A stretch of 64,000 nucleotides of DNA from DATAFF01 sp963744915 (GTDB taxonomy: Bacteria > Pseudomonadota > Alphaproteobacteria > Rhizobiales > Aestuariivirgaceae). Where the stretch lies: assembly GCA_963744915.1 (NCBI GenBank), contig CAVUUY010000006.1:124001-188000 (forward strand). The letters are read 5' to 3'. Within the stretch, counting starts at the first letter, position 1; each line of letters begins with the position of its first letter. Under the pieces are notes generated by a model, which did not search any database, had not been told where the DNA came from, and worked only from the letters and a program-made list of their open reading frames with translations. Positions 49,197 to 57,925 of this stretch are shown here, piece after piece. The translations under genes were made by a program, and so were the position numbers.

Positions 49197-50627
49197 GTGA
49201 AGCATCTGCTATCGGCCGTTATTCGGTCTTTCGCCGTGTTCTTTGCGGGCACGATGCTCTGTCTGAGTACCACCGGTCGGGCTGCCGCCGATGTGCGCAC
49301 CATCAGCCTCTACCACGTGCATACTCACGAATCACTGACGGTCACCTACAAGAAGGATGGCCGCTACATTCCCTCCGCCATGGCGCAGATCAACTATCTC
49401 CTGCGCGACTGGCGGAAGAACCGGCCGACCACCATGTCGCCCGAGACGATCGACCTGATGTGGGAGATGCATGAGGATCTCGGCTCCAAACAGCCGATCC
49501 GGATCATCTGTGGTTTTCGCTCTGCCGAAACCAACGCCATGCTGAAGCGCATAGGCCGCCATGTCGCCCGCCAGAGCCAGCATATCACCGGCAAGGCCAT
49601 CGACATGTACTTCCCCGATGTGCCGCTGGAGACGGTGCGCAACAGCGCGCTCGTCCGCCAGCTGGGCGGCGTCGGCTATTACCCGGCAGGCGGCGGCGGC
49701 TTCATCCACGTCGATACGGGCCATGTCCGGCACTGGCCGCGCATCAGCCCGACCAAGCTTGCCCAGATCTATGGCCAATATGCCCACTCCATCGGCGCGC
49801 GCGACAAGCGTTCGCCGTCGAGCTTCCAGATGGCCACCGCAGCGCCGAGTTTCACCCCCGCACCGCGTGGCGTCGCGGCGAGCAAGGTGCCGGCGGCGGA
49901 TGAAGGCGATGACGATGCGAATGGTGCCCGTTCCGCCGATCTCCGGGAGCAGGATTTCGAGAATTACACGCCGGCGCCCAAGGCGGTGGCCAAGGTTGAC
50001 ACCCCGGCGGAGCCACTCATTCCGCGGCCGCGTCCCAAGCCCATCGAGGTGCTGATGCTGGCCGCCGCCAACATGCAGATCGAGCCGGCATCGGCGCCGG
50101 TCGAGAAGCCGAATTTCGCCGAGCGGCCGGTGACCATGCAGGAGAGCCTTGGCCCGGTGAATGCAGACCAGCATCTGGTGGGTGAGCGCGACCTGACCTC
50201 GAACATCGCCGCCAAGGGCAGCTTCGCCATGGAGCTGGTGAGCGCCACCAGCAAGGACGCGCCGATGATCCGGCCGCTTGCCGAGGGGGCCACCGGGGTG
50301 ACCTGGCAGGCCAGTCTCATGACGGCCTCGCGGCTGGTCCGGCGCGATGGGCAGCCGCAGCCTTTCGGCGGGTCCGAGTCGCCGGCGCAGCTGACCGAGG
50401 CGTCGTTGGCGCCCCCGGTCCATGTCATCCAAACGCGCGTGCTGAGCGCCATGGCCGGTGCAGCGGCGAGTGATGCCGACAGCCCGACCTCGGCCGGCAC
50501 CGGCAAGGGTGACAGGCTCGAGGTCAATCGCAGTAGCAAGCGCGACCTGACCGAGCTTGGTTCGGCGCCGCCGGCCAAGGCGCGGCTGAGCGCCATCGAC
50601 CAGTTCCTCGGGCTGTTCTCGCGATAG
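49197..50627 (+). CDS. DUF882 / YcbK-type murein endopeptidase-like protein with long C-terminal tail
   Basis: A 476-residue exported protein. The signal peptide (VIRSFAVFFAGTMLCLSTTG) is followed by the peptidase M15-like domain (about residues 35-190): RIICGFRSAETNAMLKRIG, SQHITGKAIDMYFPDVPL and GFIHVDTGHVRHW carry the zinc-binding His and Asp residues of MepK-type endopeptidases, which cut peptide crosslinks. The remaining 280 residues are low in complexity, rich in Ala, Pro and Ser, and have no recognised domain. I chose the GTG at 49197 (GGGGAAG upstream) because it opens into the signal peptide. With the upstream L,D-transpeptidase it suggests coordinated making and cutting of 3-3 crosslinks. 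The 237 bases before it show no gene. Confidence 0.85.
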   Translation: MKHLLSAVIRSFAVFFAGTMLCLSTTGRAAADVRTISLYHVHTHESLTVTYKKDGRYIPSAMAQINYLLRDWRKNRPTTMSPETIDLMWEMHEDLGSKQPIRIICGFRSAETNAMLKRIGRHVARQSQHITGKAIDMYFPDVPLETVRNSALVRQLGGVGYYPAGGGGFIHVDTGHVRHWPRISPTKLAQIYGQYAHSIGARDKRSPSSFQMATAAPSFTPAPRGVAASKVPAADEGDDDANGARSADLREQDFENYTPAPKAVAKVDTPAEPLIPRPRPKPIEVLMLAAANMQIEPASAPVEKPNFAERPVTMQESLGPVNADQHLVGERDLTSNIAAKGSFAMELVSATSKDAPMIRPLAEGATGVTWQASLMTASRLVRRDGQPQPFGGSESPAQLTEASLAPPVHVIQTRVLSAMAGAAASDADSPTSAGTGKGDRLEVNRSSKRDLTELGSAPPAKARLSAIDQFLGLFSR

Positions 50628-50656
50628 GCATCCGGCTTTGCCGGCAAGCCGTCGGC

Positions 50657-52006
50657 TCAGGGCTGCTGCTCGGCGATCAGAGCCCCCCAGCGATCGAGAA
50701 AGCCCTCGAAGCTCGCCACCACCAGGTCGAGATCGGCCTCGCTCATCGGCATCGACAGGGCGATATAGCCGCGGCGGGCAATGTAGAGGTGGTCGAGCAG
50801 CAGATCGAGATGGAGCAGCGGCTTCAGCGCCTGGTTGGCCCGCGCCACGTCGGCTGGCGTGTTGACCGGCCCAGCCGAGAAATGAATGGTCATCAGCGAA
50901 CCGACGCCGGTGACGGTGACCGGCAGCGTCCGCCGCCGGGCGGCGTCGTTGAGGCGCGCGCGCAGCCGCTCGCCCTTGTCGTTCAGGTCCACCGCTGCTT
51001 GCGGCGTGAACACCTCGGTCAGGCCGACCACGCCCGCCGCCATGGTCAGCACGTTGTTGTTGAACGTGCCGGCATGGTTCCAGTGATCGGGCCGGCGCGG
51101 GTCGAAACGCGCCATCAGCCGCGCGGCGCCGCCGAAGGCGCCGATCGACATGCCGCCGCCGACATATTTGCCGAGCGTGGTCAGATCCGACCGGACGCCA
51201 AGCGTCTCCTGCAGCCCATGCGGGCCAAGCCGCGACGTCATCACCTCGTCGAAGACGAGAAGGATGCCGTGGTGGTCGCAGGCGCGGCGGAGCGCGGCAA
51301 GAAAGTCGCGCGATGCCGGCAGGCAGCCGCCGCCGCCCATCATCGGCTCGATCAGCACCGCTGCCAGGCGGTCGGCGTTCTCCTCGATCAGCTCGAGCGT
51401 CCGCTCGGCGTCGTTGAATGGCGCGATCACCACCGGCACCGGCGCGTTGAGCGGGCCGGGGGCATTGGGGAACCACAGCAGCCCGCCATGATAGCCACCG
51501 GCGAACACCATGACCTTGTCGCGGCCGGTGATCGCCCGGGCCGTCGACAGGGCGAACATGTTCGCCTCGGTCCCCGAGTTGCAGAACCGCACCTGCTCGA
51601 TCATCGGGAAGCGTTGCGTGACGGCCGCCGCAAGCTCCGCCTCATAGCGATTCGGGCCGCCGAGATTGATCCCGTCGCGCGCCACCCTGGCGATGCATTC
51701 GATGAGCCGCGGCTCGGAATGGCCATAGACGGCGGCGCTCTGCTCGCTGACGAGATCGAGATATTCATGGCCGTCGAGATCGAACAGCCGCGCCCCCTTG
51801 CCGCCGGCGAAGGCGATCGGGAACGGCGGATAATAGAGCAGGGTGCGGGTGTTGCCGCCCGGCATATGGGCTTCCGCCGCCGTCTGGCGCCGGGCGCTGG
51901 CCGGGTTCTCCTGTCGAAGCCGCGCCGACACTTCGGCCACCGCATCCTCGACGGTGAGATTCCGCCGGAGCGACATCCTGCTCATCGCTTTCTCCGCTTG
52001 TTCCAT
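50657..52006 (-). CDS. Class III aminotransferase, glutamate-1-semialdehyde mutase-like
   Basis: A 449-residue fold-type I PLP enzyme. The family stretch VRFCNSGTEANMFALSTARA, LLVFDEVMTSRLGPHG and the PLP lysine in LTTLGKYVGGGMSIGAFGG are present. The GNT and GGMxxGAFGG features resemble glutamate-1-semialdehyde 2,1-aminomutase, but the protein is longer at the N-terminus than HemL and such proteins in alphaproteobacteria, which mostly make aminolevulinate by HemA, usually act on other amines. The true substrate is unknown. A small gene precedes it on the same strand by 66 bases. Confidence 0.85.
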   Translation of the reverse strand: MEQAEKAMSRMSLRRNLTVEDAVAEVSARLRQENPASARRQTAAEAHMPGGNTRTLLYYPPFPIAFAGGKGARLFDLDGHEYLDLVSEQSAAVYGHSEPRLIECIARVARDGINLGGPNRYEAELAAAVTQRFPMIEQVRFCNSGTEANMFALSTARAITGRDKVMVFAGGYHGGLLWFPNAPGPLNAPVPVVIAPFNDAERTLELIEENADRLAAVLIEPMMGGGGCLPASRDFLAALRRACDHHGILLVFDEVMTSRLGPHGLQETLGVRSDLTTLGKYVGGGMSIGAFGGAARLMARFDPRRPDHWNHAGTFNNNVLTMAAGVVGLTEVFTPQAAVDLNDKGERLRARLNDAARRRTLPVTVTGVGSLMTIHFSAGPVNTPADVARANQALKPLLHLDLLLDHLYIARRGYIALSMPMSEADLDLVVASFEGFLDRWGALIAEQQP

Positions 52007-52072
52007 TGCGGAAGCTTATGCAGGAAGCGGTCAGCGATCAATCCAACCAGAGTTCAGGTCACGGCAGCGCCG

Positions 52073-52348
52073 TCATGCGGTACCCATATAGGCGCCGCCG
52101 ACCGCCCGGATGTCGGCGATGCGCTTGCGCACGTCCTGCACCAGCTGGGTGGTCCGGGTGAAGATCTCCCGGCCCGGCATGTCCGGCCAGTGCTGCCGCA
52201 TCTCGCGTGCAAAGGTCATGCTGAGAAGCTCCATCATCGCCTCCCGCCGCTCTTCCGAGGTCGTCAGCAGCGTCATGACCGCCGTGTCGATGATTTCCTG
52301 CTCACCTTCACGCGGCGCCGCGTCATCCCGGTCCGACAGTTTCGCCAT
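52073..52348 (-). CDS. Small conserved-looking protein of unknown function
   Basis: A 91-residue, mainly helical, charged protein starting MAKLSDRDDAAPREGEQEII and ending with a short glycine tail. No membrane span, signal peptide or metal motif is visible. I do not recognise the family. An upstream TTG would add 22 residues, but MAKLSDRD is the more natural start. It stands before the class III aminotransferase gene and divergent from rpmJ. Confidence 0.55.
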   Translation of the reverse strand: MAKLSDRDDAAPREGEQEIIDTAVMTLLTTSEERREAMMELLSMTFAREMRQHWPDMPGREIFTRTTQLVQDVRKRIADIRAVGGAYMGTA

Positions 52349-52519
52349 CGCTCGACCCCTGCTTCCCCATCTCCCGGCCATAATGAGCTTAGGGGCAAAG
52401 GCCGCTGCCCTCAATCAGCCCCAATCCGCTGTACCCAGCTTTTTGCCGCAACCGGGCATGGCGGTTGACAGCCGGCGGTCCCGTCACTACGTTCCGCCCA
52501 ACTTTGAGAGAACAGGCCC

Positions 52520-52645
52520 ATGAAGATCCGCAATTCGTTGAAATCGCTGCTCGCGCGCCACCGCGCCAACCGCATGGTGCGGCGCAAGGGCCGCGTCTAC
52601 ATCATCAACAAGCAGAATCCGCGCTACAAGGCGCGCCAGGGCTGA
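52520..52645 (+). CDS. rpmJ: 50S ribosomal protein L36
   Basis: A 41-residue basic protein starting MKIRNSLKSLLARHRANRMV and ending with NPRYKARQG, a clear match to bacterial L36. The four zinc-binding cysteine/histidine positions of the zinc-type L36 are missing, so this is the zinc-independent (C-minus, YkgO-like) form, which is the usual one in alphaproteobacteria. It stands alone, outside the ribosomal operons, as is normal for this group, and is followed by its own terminator. Confidence 0.93.
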   Translation: MKIRNSLKSLLARHRANRMVRRKGRVYIINKQNPRYKARQG

Positions 52646-52668
52646 CGCTCGCACGACGGTGACGGCAT

Positions 52669-52700
52669 CGCCCTCGCATTTGCGGGGGCGTTGCTTTTTC
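52669..52700 (+). terminator. Rho-independent terminator after rpmJ
   Basis: CGCCCTCGC (52669-52677) pairs with GCGGGGGCG (52682-52690) over an ATTT loop, with one T-G wobble, and is followed by TTGCTTTTT. The hairpin starts 23 bases after the rpmJ stop. Confidence 0.8.
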
Positions 52701-52730
52701 GGCACATTTGGTGAACCTATCTCAACCATA

Positions 52731-53372
52731 ATGACCGAGCGATTGAGACCTGTCCTCCTGACCGCCTTCGCCATGGCGCTGGCGCCCGCCGCCCTTGGCC
52801 AGCAAAGTCCCCTGCCGTCGGCTCCCGAATCGCCGGCCGAGACCGCCGTGCCGCCACCGCAGCCACGCGCCGCGCCGAGCGATCAGCAGCTTGCCCAGGA
52901 CTTGCTCGACCGCCTTTTCGGCCAGCTCCATGCCGCCAAGGACGAAGCTTCGGCCAAGATGATCGAGGACGCGATCTGGAAATTGTGGTCCCGTTCCGGC
53001 AGCCCCAGCGCGGACGTGCTGATCGTCCAGGCGGTGCAGGCGATGGAGGCAGGCCAGCGCCAGACGGCGCTGCGCATTCTCGACACCGTCATCGAAGACC
53101 AGCCGACCTTCGCGGAAGCCTGGAACAAGCGCGCCACCCTCTATTACATGATGGGCGATTACGACCGCTCGCTGGCCGACATCGCGCATGTCCTCGAGCT
53201 CGAGCCGCGCCATTTCGGGGCCCTTACCGGGCTTGGCACCATCCTCAACGATCGCGGCAAGAAGGCCGAGGCCCTCAAGGCCTACCGCCGGGCGCTGGTG
53301 ATCCACCCCTTTCTCGAAGGAGCCAAAAAGGCGCTGCAGCAGATCGAGCCCGAAACCGAGCAGAAGATCTGA
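52731..53372 (+). CDS. Exported tetratricopeptide-repeat protein
   Basis: A 213-residue protein with a signal peptide (RPVLLTAFAMALAPAALGQQ), a proline-rich linker and at least three TPR units, for example AWNKRATLYYMMGDYDRSLA and ALTGLGTILNDRGKKAEALK at about residues 130-190. Such small periplasmic TPR proteins act as scaffolds; the partner is unknown. The stop is seven bases from the convergent pyk stop. Confidence 0.85.
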   Translation: MTERLRPVLLTAFAMALAPAALGQQSPLPSAPESPAETAVPPPQPRAAPSDQQLAQDLLDRLFGQLHAAKDEASAKMIEDAIWKLWSRSGSPSADVLIVQAVQAMEAGQRQTALRILDTVIEDQPTFAEAWNKRATLYYMMGDYDRSLADIAHVLELEPRHFGALTGLGTILNDRGKKAEALKAYRRALVIHPFLEGAKKALQQIEPETEQKI

Positions 53373-53379
53373 GGCGGGG

Positions 53380-54816
53380 CTACACCGCCTCGCTGCCGGG
53401 CAGGCCGATCCGCGCCACCCTGAGTAGGTTGGTCTTCCCCGGCGTCCGCAGCGGGACGCCGGCGGTGATCACCACCCTTTCCTCGGGCTTGCCGAACCCT
53501 TCCTCGCGGGCAATCCGGGTGGCGCGCGACACCATGTCGTCGAGGTTCGCCGCATCCTCGGTCAGCACGCAATGCAGGCCCCATACCACCGACAGCCGCC
53601 GTCCGGTTGCGACACTCGGGGTCAGCACGATGACCGGCACCTCCGGCCTTTCCCGCGCCACCCGCAGGCCGGTCGAGCCGGAACCGGTGTAGCAGACGAT
53701 GGCCGAGGCGCCGATCGTCTCGGCGACGGTGCGGGCGGCGTTGGCGATGGCATCGGCCGAGGTCGGCTGCGGTTCGGTCCGCCGGGCCCGGCTAAGCCCG
53801 CGATAAAGCGGGTCGTTCTCCACCGAATGGGCGATGCGGTCCATCGTCTCGACCGCCTTGACCGGCCAGGCGCCGGCCGCCGATTCCGCCGACAGCATGA
53901 CCGCATCGGCCCCCTCGAACACCGCCGTTGCCACATCCGAGACCTCGGCCCGGGTCGGCACCGGCTCGACGATCATCGATTCGAGCATCTGGGTCGCCAC
54001 AACCACCGGCTTGCCCGACAGCCTTGCCGCGCGCGTCAACCGCTTCTGCCAGCCCGGCACTTCCTCCAGCGGCAGCTCGACGCCGAGATCGCCGCGCGCC
54101 ACCATGATGCTGTCGCAAGCCTCGATGATGGCAGTGATCTCCTTGAGCGCCGCCGGCTTCTCGACCTTGACCATGAGGCCGGCGCGGCCGGCGATCAGCC
54201 GCCGGGCCTCGACCACGTCCTGCGCCCGCTGCACGAAGGACTGGGCGATCCAGTCGACCCCGAGCCGGGCGGCGAATTCGAGATCGGCATGGTCCTTCTC
54301 GGTCAACGGTGCGAGCGGCAGGACCACATCGGGAACATTGACGCCCTTGCGGGCCGACAGCGGACCGCCGAATATCACCTTGGTGGTGAGCCGCTGCGGC
54401 GCGACCGCGGTGATTTCGACCCGCACCCGCCCGTCATTGAGCAGCAAATGCTGCCCCGGCGTCGCCGCCGCGAAGATCTCCGGATGCGGCAGCTCGACGC
54501 GGCCCTGGTCGCCGGGCCGCGGGTCGGCATCGAGCACGAAGGTGTCGCCGGCCTTGAGGTCCACCCGCTCGGTGCTGAAGCTGCCGATCCTGAGCTTTGG
54601 TCCCTGAAGATCGGCCATGATGCCGATCGGCCGCCCCCGCCGCGATTCGATGCCGCGGATGATCTCGTGATAGTGCGACAGCATCTCGTGGCTCGAGTGG
54701 CTCATGTTCACCCGAAACACGTCGACACCGGCCACGAACAGCGCCTCTACCATTTCCGGCTCGGCCGATGCCGGGCCAAGCGTGGCCACGATCTTGACGT
54801 TGCGGTTCCGCCTCAC
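53380..54816 (-). CDS. pyk: Pyruvate kinase
   Basis: A 478-residue enzyme that converts phosphoenolpyruvate and ADP to pyruvate and ATP. KIVATLGPASAEPEMVEALF, the active-site lysine in LMVKVEKPAALKEI, IMVARGDLGVELPLEEVPGW and the Mg/K site residues of VFRVNMSHSSHE are present, and the allosteric C-terminal domain is complete. The start is a GTG that overlaps the DUF1036 stop (GTGA), so translation is coupled. This DUF1036-pyk pair is a common arrangement in Hyphomicrobiales. Confidence 0.95.
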   Translation of the reverse strand: MRRNRNVKIVATLGPASAEPEMVEALFVAGVDVFRVNMSHSSHEMLSHYHEIIRGIESRRGRPIGIMADLQGPKLRIGSFSTERVDLKAGDTFVLDADPRPGDQGRVELPHPEIFAAATPGQHLLLNDGRVRVEITAVAPQRLTTKVIFGGPLSARKGVNVPDVVLPLAPLTEKDHADLEFAARLGVDWIAQSFVQRAQDVVEARRLIAGRAGLMVKVEKPAALKEITAIIEACDSIMVARGDLGVELPLEEVPGWQKRLTRAARLSGKPVVVATQMLESMIVEPVPTRAEVSDVATAVFEGADAVMLSAESAAGAWPVKAVETMDRIAHSVENDPLYRGLSRARRTEPQPTSADAIANAARTVAETIGASAIVCYTGSGSTGLRVARERPEVPVIVLTPSVATGRRLSVVWGLHCVLTEDAANLDDMVSRATRIAREEGFGKPEERVVITAGVPLRTPGKTNLLRVARIGLPGSEAV

Positions 54817-55253
54817 TGGTTGGTGGACTCCGAGGTCTTGGCACCGGAAAGCTCGATCGTCCAGTCAAGTTCCTCGCCGGTATCGACCTCGAAGAAACCG
54901 GTTTTCTGGTAGCCGCGCTCGGCGCAGCCGGTGATGCCGCGGATGGTGAACAGCTTGTTCTGGGTGCACATGATGGATTTGCCGCCCCACGACCCGCCCT
55001 TATCGTAATCGACGGCGAAAATGTAGTAGTAGCGCGCGATGAGGGCACCCTTGAGCAAGGTTTCACAGGAATTCGGGCCGATGTTCCACCATCCCTCGCT
55101 GGCCCAGCCCTGCTGGTCCTTGTAGCCGAGGGCAACACCTACCCGGCTCTGCGTCTGGTTGCAGAGCTTGAGGTCGGCATGGGCCGGCAGGCTCCCGGCG
55201 AGCGAGAACAATGCCAGCGCCACGGCCATGGCGGCCCAACGTTTGGCCGGCAT
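54813..55253 (-). CDS. DUF1036 secreted protein
   Basis: A 146-residue exported protein: signal peptide (KRWAAMAVALALFSLAGSLP, ending PAHA) and a DUF1036 domain that opens LKLCNQTQSRVGVALGYKDQ and contains four cysteines (NSCETLL, MCTQNK, TGCAERG besides the first). The cysteines suggest two disulfides. I start at the ATG at 55253 with AGGA upstream; an ATG at 55286 with a strong GGAGGAAGG would add 11 residues before the same signal peptide and is an equal alternative. Its function is unknown; it is translationally coupled to pyk. Confidence 0.82.
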   Translation of the reverse strand: MPAKRWAAMAVALALFSLAGSLPAHADLKLCNQTQSRVGVALGYKDQQGWASEGWWNIGPNSCETLLKGALIARYYYIFAVDYDKGGSWGGKSIMCTQNKLFTIRGITGCAERGYQKTGFFEVDTGEELDWTIELSGAKTSESTNQ

Positions 55254-55393
55254 CACAATCCTGCCGCTTCGATAGGAATAAACCATGGCCCTTCCTCCAC
55301 CTTCCCGCGCCGCCATGGCGAAGGGTGAATCTCCAGTGATTTGCACCTTGCAGCTGTCGCACTGCAAGATGGATTGTGGAATTTGGCAGGATC

Positions 55394-56164
55394 ATGGCTC
55401 GTCAATCGACAACCTTCAATCTTCCAGCCGATTGCCTCCTCGAGGGCGATCCCGGTTGTGGATTCTTCATTTTGTGCGACCATGCGAGCAATGCGCTTCC
55501 GACTGGCTACGGCACCCTCGGATTACCCGCAGCCGAACTCGAACGCCACATTGCTTATGACATAGGTGCCGCGACAGTCGCCCGCACCCTGGCCGCCCGG
55601 CTCGGCGCCCCGGCGGTGCTCGCACCCTACTCCCGGCTGCTGATCGACCCCAATCGCGGCCTCGATGATCCGACCCTGATCATGACATTGTCGGACGGCG
55701 CCGTGGTGCCGGGCAATGCCGGGCTCGACGCCGCCGAGCGGGAGCGGCGAATCGCCGGCCATTACCGGCCCTACCATGATGCGATTGCGGCAGCGATCGA
55801 CCGGGCGCTGGCGCTCGGCAGGCCGCCGGACATCGTTGCCATCCACAGTTTCACCCCCTTCTGGAAGGCCACCCCGCGACCATGGCATGTCGGGATCCTC
55901 TGGGAGGGCGACCGGCGCCTGCCGGCGGCGGTCATCGCCGAGGTCGGCAGCGACCCCGCCCTGGTGGTCGGCGACAACGAGCCCTATGCCGGGGGGTTGC
56001 CGGGCGACACCATGGACACCCATGCGATCAAGCGCGGCCTTCGCCATGCGCTGATCGAGATCCGCCAGGATCTGGTCGCCGTCGACAGCGATGCCGTTGA
56101 ATGGGGTGAACGGCTTGCGCATATCCTGCCGAAGGCAGTTGCGCGGGCCGGTTCCGACCTCTAG
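55394..56164 (+). CDS. N-formylglutamate amidohydrolase family protein
   Basis: A 256-residue zinc hydrolase of the HutG/FGase family, which releases formate from N-formyl-L-glutamate. The motif FFILCDHASNALPTGYGTLG near the N-terminus, YSRLLIDPNRGLDDPTLI and VAIHSFTPFWKATPRPWHVG provide the metal and substrate residues. No histidine-degradation genes are nearby, so the physiological substrate may differ. The ATG at 55394 is preceded by CAGGA; a GTG-led longer form was not needed. It is divergent from DUF1036-pyk and followed by DUF1244 and gapR. Confidence 0.88.
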   Translation: MARQSTTFNLPADCLLEGDPGCGFFILCDHASNALPTGYGTLGLPAAELERHIAYDIGAATVARTLAARLGAPAVLAPYSRLLIDPNRGLDDPTLIMTLSDGAVVPGNAGLDAAERERRIAGHYRPYHDAIAAAIDRALALGRPPDIVAIHSFTPFWKATPRPWHVGILWEGDRRLPAAVIAEVGSDPALVVGDNEPYAGGLPGDTMDTHAIKRGLRHALIEIRQDLVAVDSDAVEWGERLAHILPKAVARAGSDL

Positions 56165-56199
56165 AGCATGAACCCCGCCGCCGCTCGATCGAGGAGTGC

Positions 56200-56463
56200 A
56201 TGGCTATGACCGAGCTCGACGACAGGACACGGACGGAATTGGAAGCCGCCGCCTTCCGGCGGCTGGTGGAGCATTTGCGCCAGCGCAGCGATGTTCAGAA
56301 TATCGACTTGATGAACCTCGCCGGCTTCTGTCGCAATTGCCTGTCCAACTGGATGCAGGACGCGGCCGGCGCCCGCGGTGTTGCACTCGACCGAGACCAG
56401 GCGCGGCAGCTTGTCTATGGCATGCCCTATGAGGAGTGGAAGGCACGCCATCAGAAGGAATGA
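56200..56463 (+). CDS. DUF1244 small protein
   Basis: An 87-residue protein of the DUF1244 family, recognised by the core VQNIDLMNLAGFCRNCLSNW and the C-terminal YGMPYEEWKARHQ. The CxxC pair could bind a metal. It is found across alpha- and gammaproteobacteria without an assigned function. The start could also be the second methionine at 56206. It precedes gapR by 24 bases, and both follow the amidohydrolase, a frequent order in this group. Confidence 0.85.
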   Translation: MAMTELDDRTRTELEAAAFRRLVEHLRQRSDVQNIDLMNLAGFCRNCLSNWMQDAAGARGVALDRDQARQLVYGMPYEEWKARHQKE

Positions 56464-56487
56464 TCGGGGAACGCAGCGGGGAGACGC

Positions 56488-56739
56488 ATGGACGCCAAGA
56501 CCAGCTTTGCGAACGGCCAGCTGAAATCGCTTGTCGAGCGCATCGAACATCTCGAGGAAGAGAAGCAGGCGATTGCCGGCGACATCAAGGAAGTCTATGG
56601 CGAGGCCAAGGCCAACGGCTTCGACACCAAGATCCTGCGCAAGGTGATCTCGATCCGCAAGAAGGATCACGCCGAGCGCGAGGAGGAGGATGCCGTGCTG
56701 GCGGTCTACCTCCAGGCCCTCGGGATGGTCCCGGCCTAG
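56488..56739 (+). CDS. gapR: Nucleoid-associated protein GapR (DUF2312)
   Basis: An 83-residue helical protein of the DUF2312/UPF0335 family; in Caulobacter this is GapR, which encircles overtwisted DNA ahead of replication and transcription and helps topoisomerases. The sequence FANGQLKSLVERIEHLEEEK and KANGFDTKILRKVISIRKKD matches the DNA-binding part closely. The length is normal. GGGGAG precedes the start. Confidence 0.9.
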   Translation: MDAKTSFANGQLKSLVERIEHLEEEKQAIAGDIKEVYGEAKANGFDTKILRKVISIRKKDHAEREEEDAVLAVYLQALGMVPA

Positions 56740-56863
56740 TCTTAAGGGTGGTGCGACGGGTGGCGCGACGCTCCTTCTGAGGAGCGTTTGCGGCGCCGCA
56801 TCAGATGGCACGGGGCGGCATCCCAGTATCGCAGCCCGGCGGGCGCAGCGGCGAGCGTCATGG

Positions 56864-57925
56864 TCAGGCCACGCCCCGACGACCGACAGAAGCGCCGCCT
56901 GCCAGCATCTGCCAATAGTCGAAATAGGCGTTGGCCATCGCCTTGTGGCTGAAGCAGCGTCGGGCCTTGTCGCGGCAGGCTTCGGGGCGGATCCGGCGCA
57001 CCAGCGCAATCGCCGCCGCCATCGCCTCGACCGTCTCGACGAGATAGCCGGTGACCTCGTGCTCGACGGTTTCGGGCAGCGCGCCGCGGGCGAAGGCGAT
57101 CACCGGGGTGCCCGTCGCCGCCGCTTCCCGCGCCACGAGCGAGCTTGTCTCATCGACCAGGCTCGGGATCAGCAGGCATTCGGCTTCGCCCAGCAGCTGC
57201 CGCTTGCGGGCGAAATCGACCGGCCCGACGAAGCGGCAGCCGGCACCGAGATGCGGCGCGATCTCGTGATCGAAATAGGTTCGGTGCGCCGCATAGGGAA
57301 AGATCTCGCCGGCGATGACCAGCGGCACCTTGGCTTGCGCCGCTGCTGCGATCGCGACATGGATGCCCTTTTCGGGGCAGATGCGGCTGAGCACCAGGGC
57401 GAAGCCCTGGGCACTGCGCTCGATCGCCAGCCGCTCGACATCGACGCCGTTGCCGATCGGCGCCAGCATATGCGGGTTGTCGGCAACCGCGCCGTGCTGG
57501 GTCGCCGACACGCAGTTGAACCAGCTGTCCGGCCGCGACGGCCACAGGGCCGCCTGCGGATACCAGCCGATCGGCAGATGCAGGGTGGTCAGGACCGGCA
57601 GACCGGGAGGCGGCAGATAGTGGAAGAAATCGAGGCCGTGGAAATGCACGACATCGACCGCATGCTGCGTCAGGCTGCGTGTCACCACCTGGCGGCAGGT
57701 GGCGCGGCCCTGCGCCATCGCCATGTCGTCGAGCGGCCCGGCTATCGTCGGCAAGGCGATGAGCTCGCCGGTGACCTTGGAACCCTCCGGCGCAATCACC
57801 AGCGATCGGTGGCCGGCTTCGACCAGCGCCTGGTCGAGATGGGCGAGCACCTGCTCCGACCCGCCGCTGGCATCGCCGCTCACCGGCGCAAAGGGATAGG
57901 CGACGGACAGCAGCGTCAGTCCCAT
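56864..57925 (-). CDS. Glycosyltransferase family 4, last gene of the inositol operon
   Basis: A 353-residue GT-B retaining glycosyltransferase. The N-terminal acceptor half opens with LTLLSVAYPFAPVSGDASGG; the nucleotide-sugar half has LVLSRICPEKGIHVAIAAAA and the E-x7-E-like stretch ECLLIPSLVDETSSLVAREA, typical of GT4. In mycothiol synthesis the GT4 enzyme MshA joins GlcNAc to inositol-3-phosphate; this protein occupies a comparable place beside an inositol-phosphate synthase and a PIG-L deacetylase, but its donor and acceptor are unknown. It overlaps the upstream PIG-L gene by ten bases. Confidence 0.85.
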   Translation of the reverse strand: MGLTLLSVAYPFAPVSGDASGGSEQVLAHLDQALVEAGHRSLVIAPEGSKVTGELIALPTIAGPLDDMAMAQGRATCRQVVTRSLTQHAVDVVHFHGLDFFHYLPPPGLPVLTTLHLPIGWYPQAALWPSRPDSWFNCVSATQHGAVADNPHMLAPIGNGVDVERLAIERSAQGFALVLSRICPEKGIHVAIAAAAQAKVPLVIAGEIFPYAAHRTYFDHEIAPHLGAGCRFVGPVDFARKRQLLGEAECLLIPSLVDETSSLVAREAAATGTPVIAFARGALPETVEHEVTGYLVETVEAMAAAIALVRRIRPEACRDKARRCFSHKAMANAYFDYWQMLAGGASVGRRGVA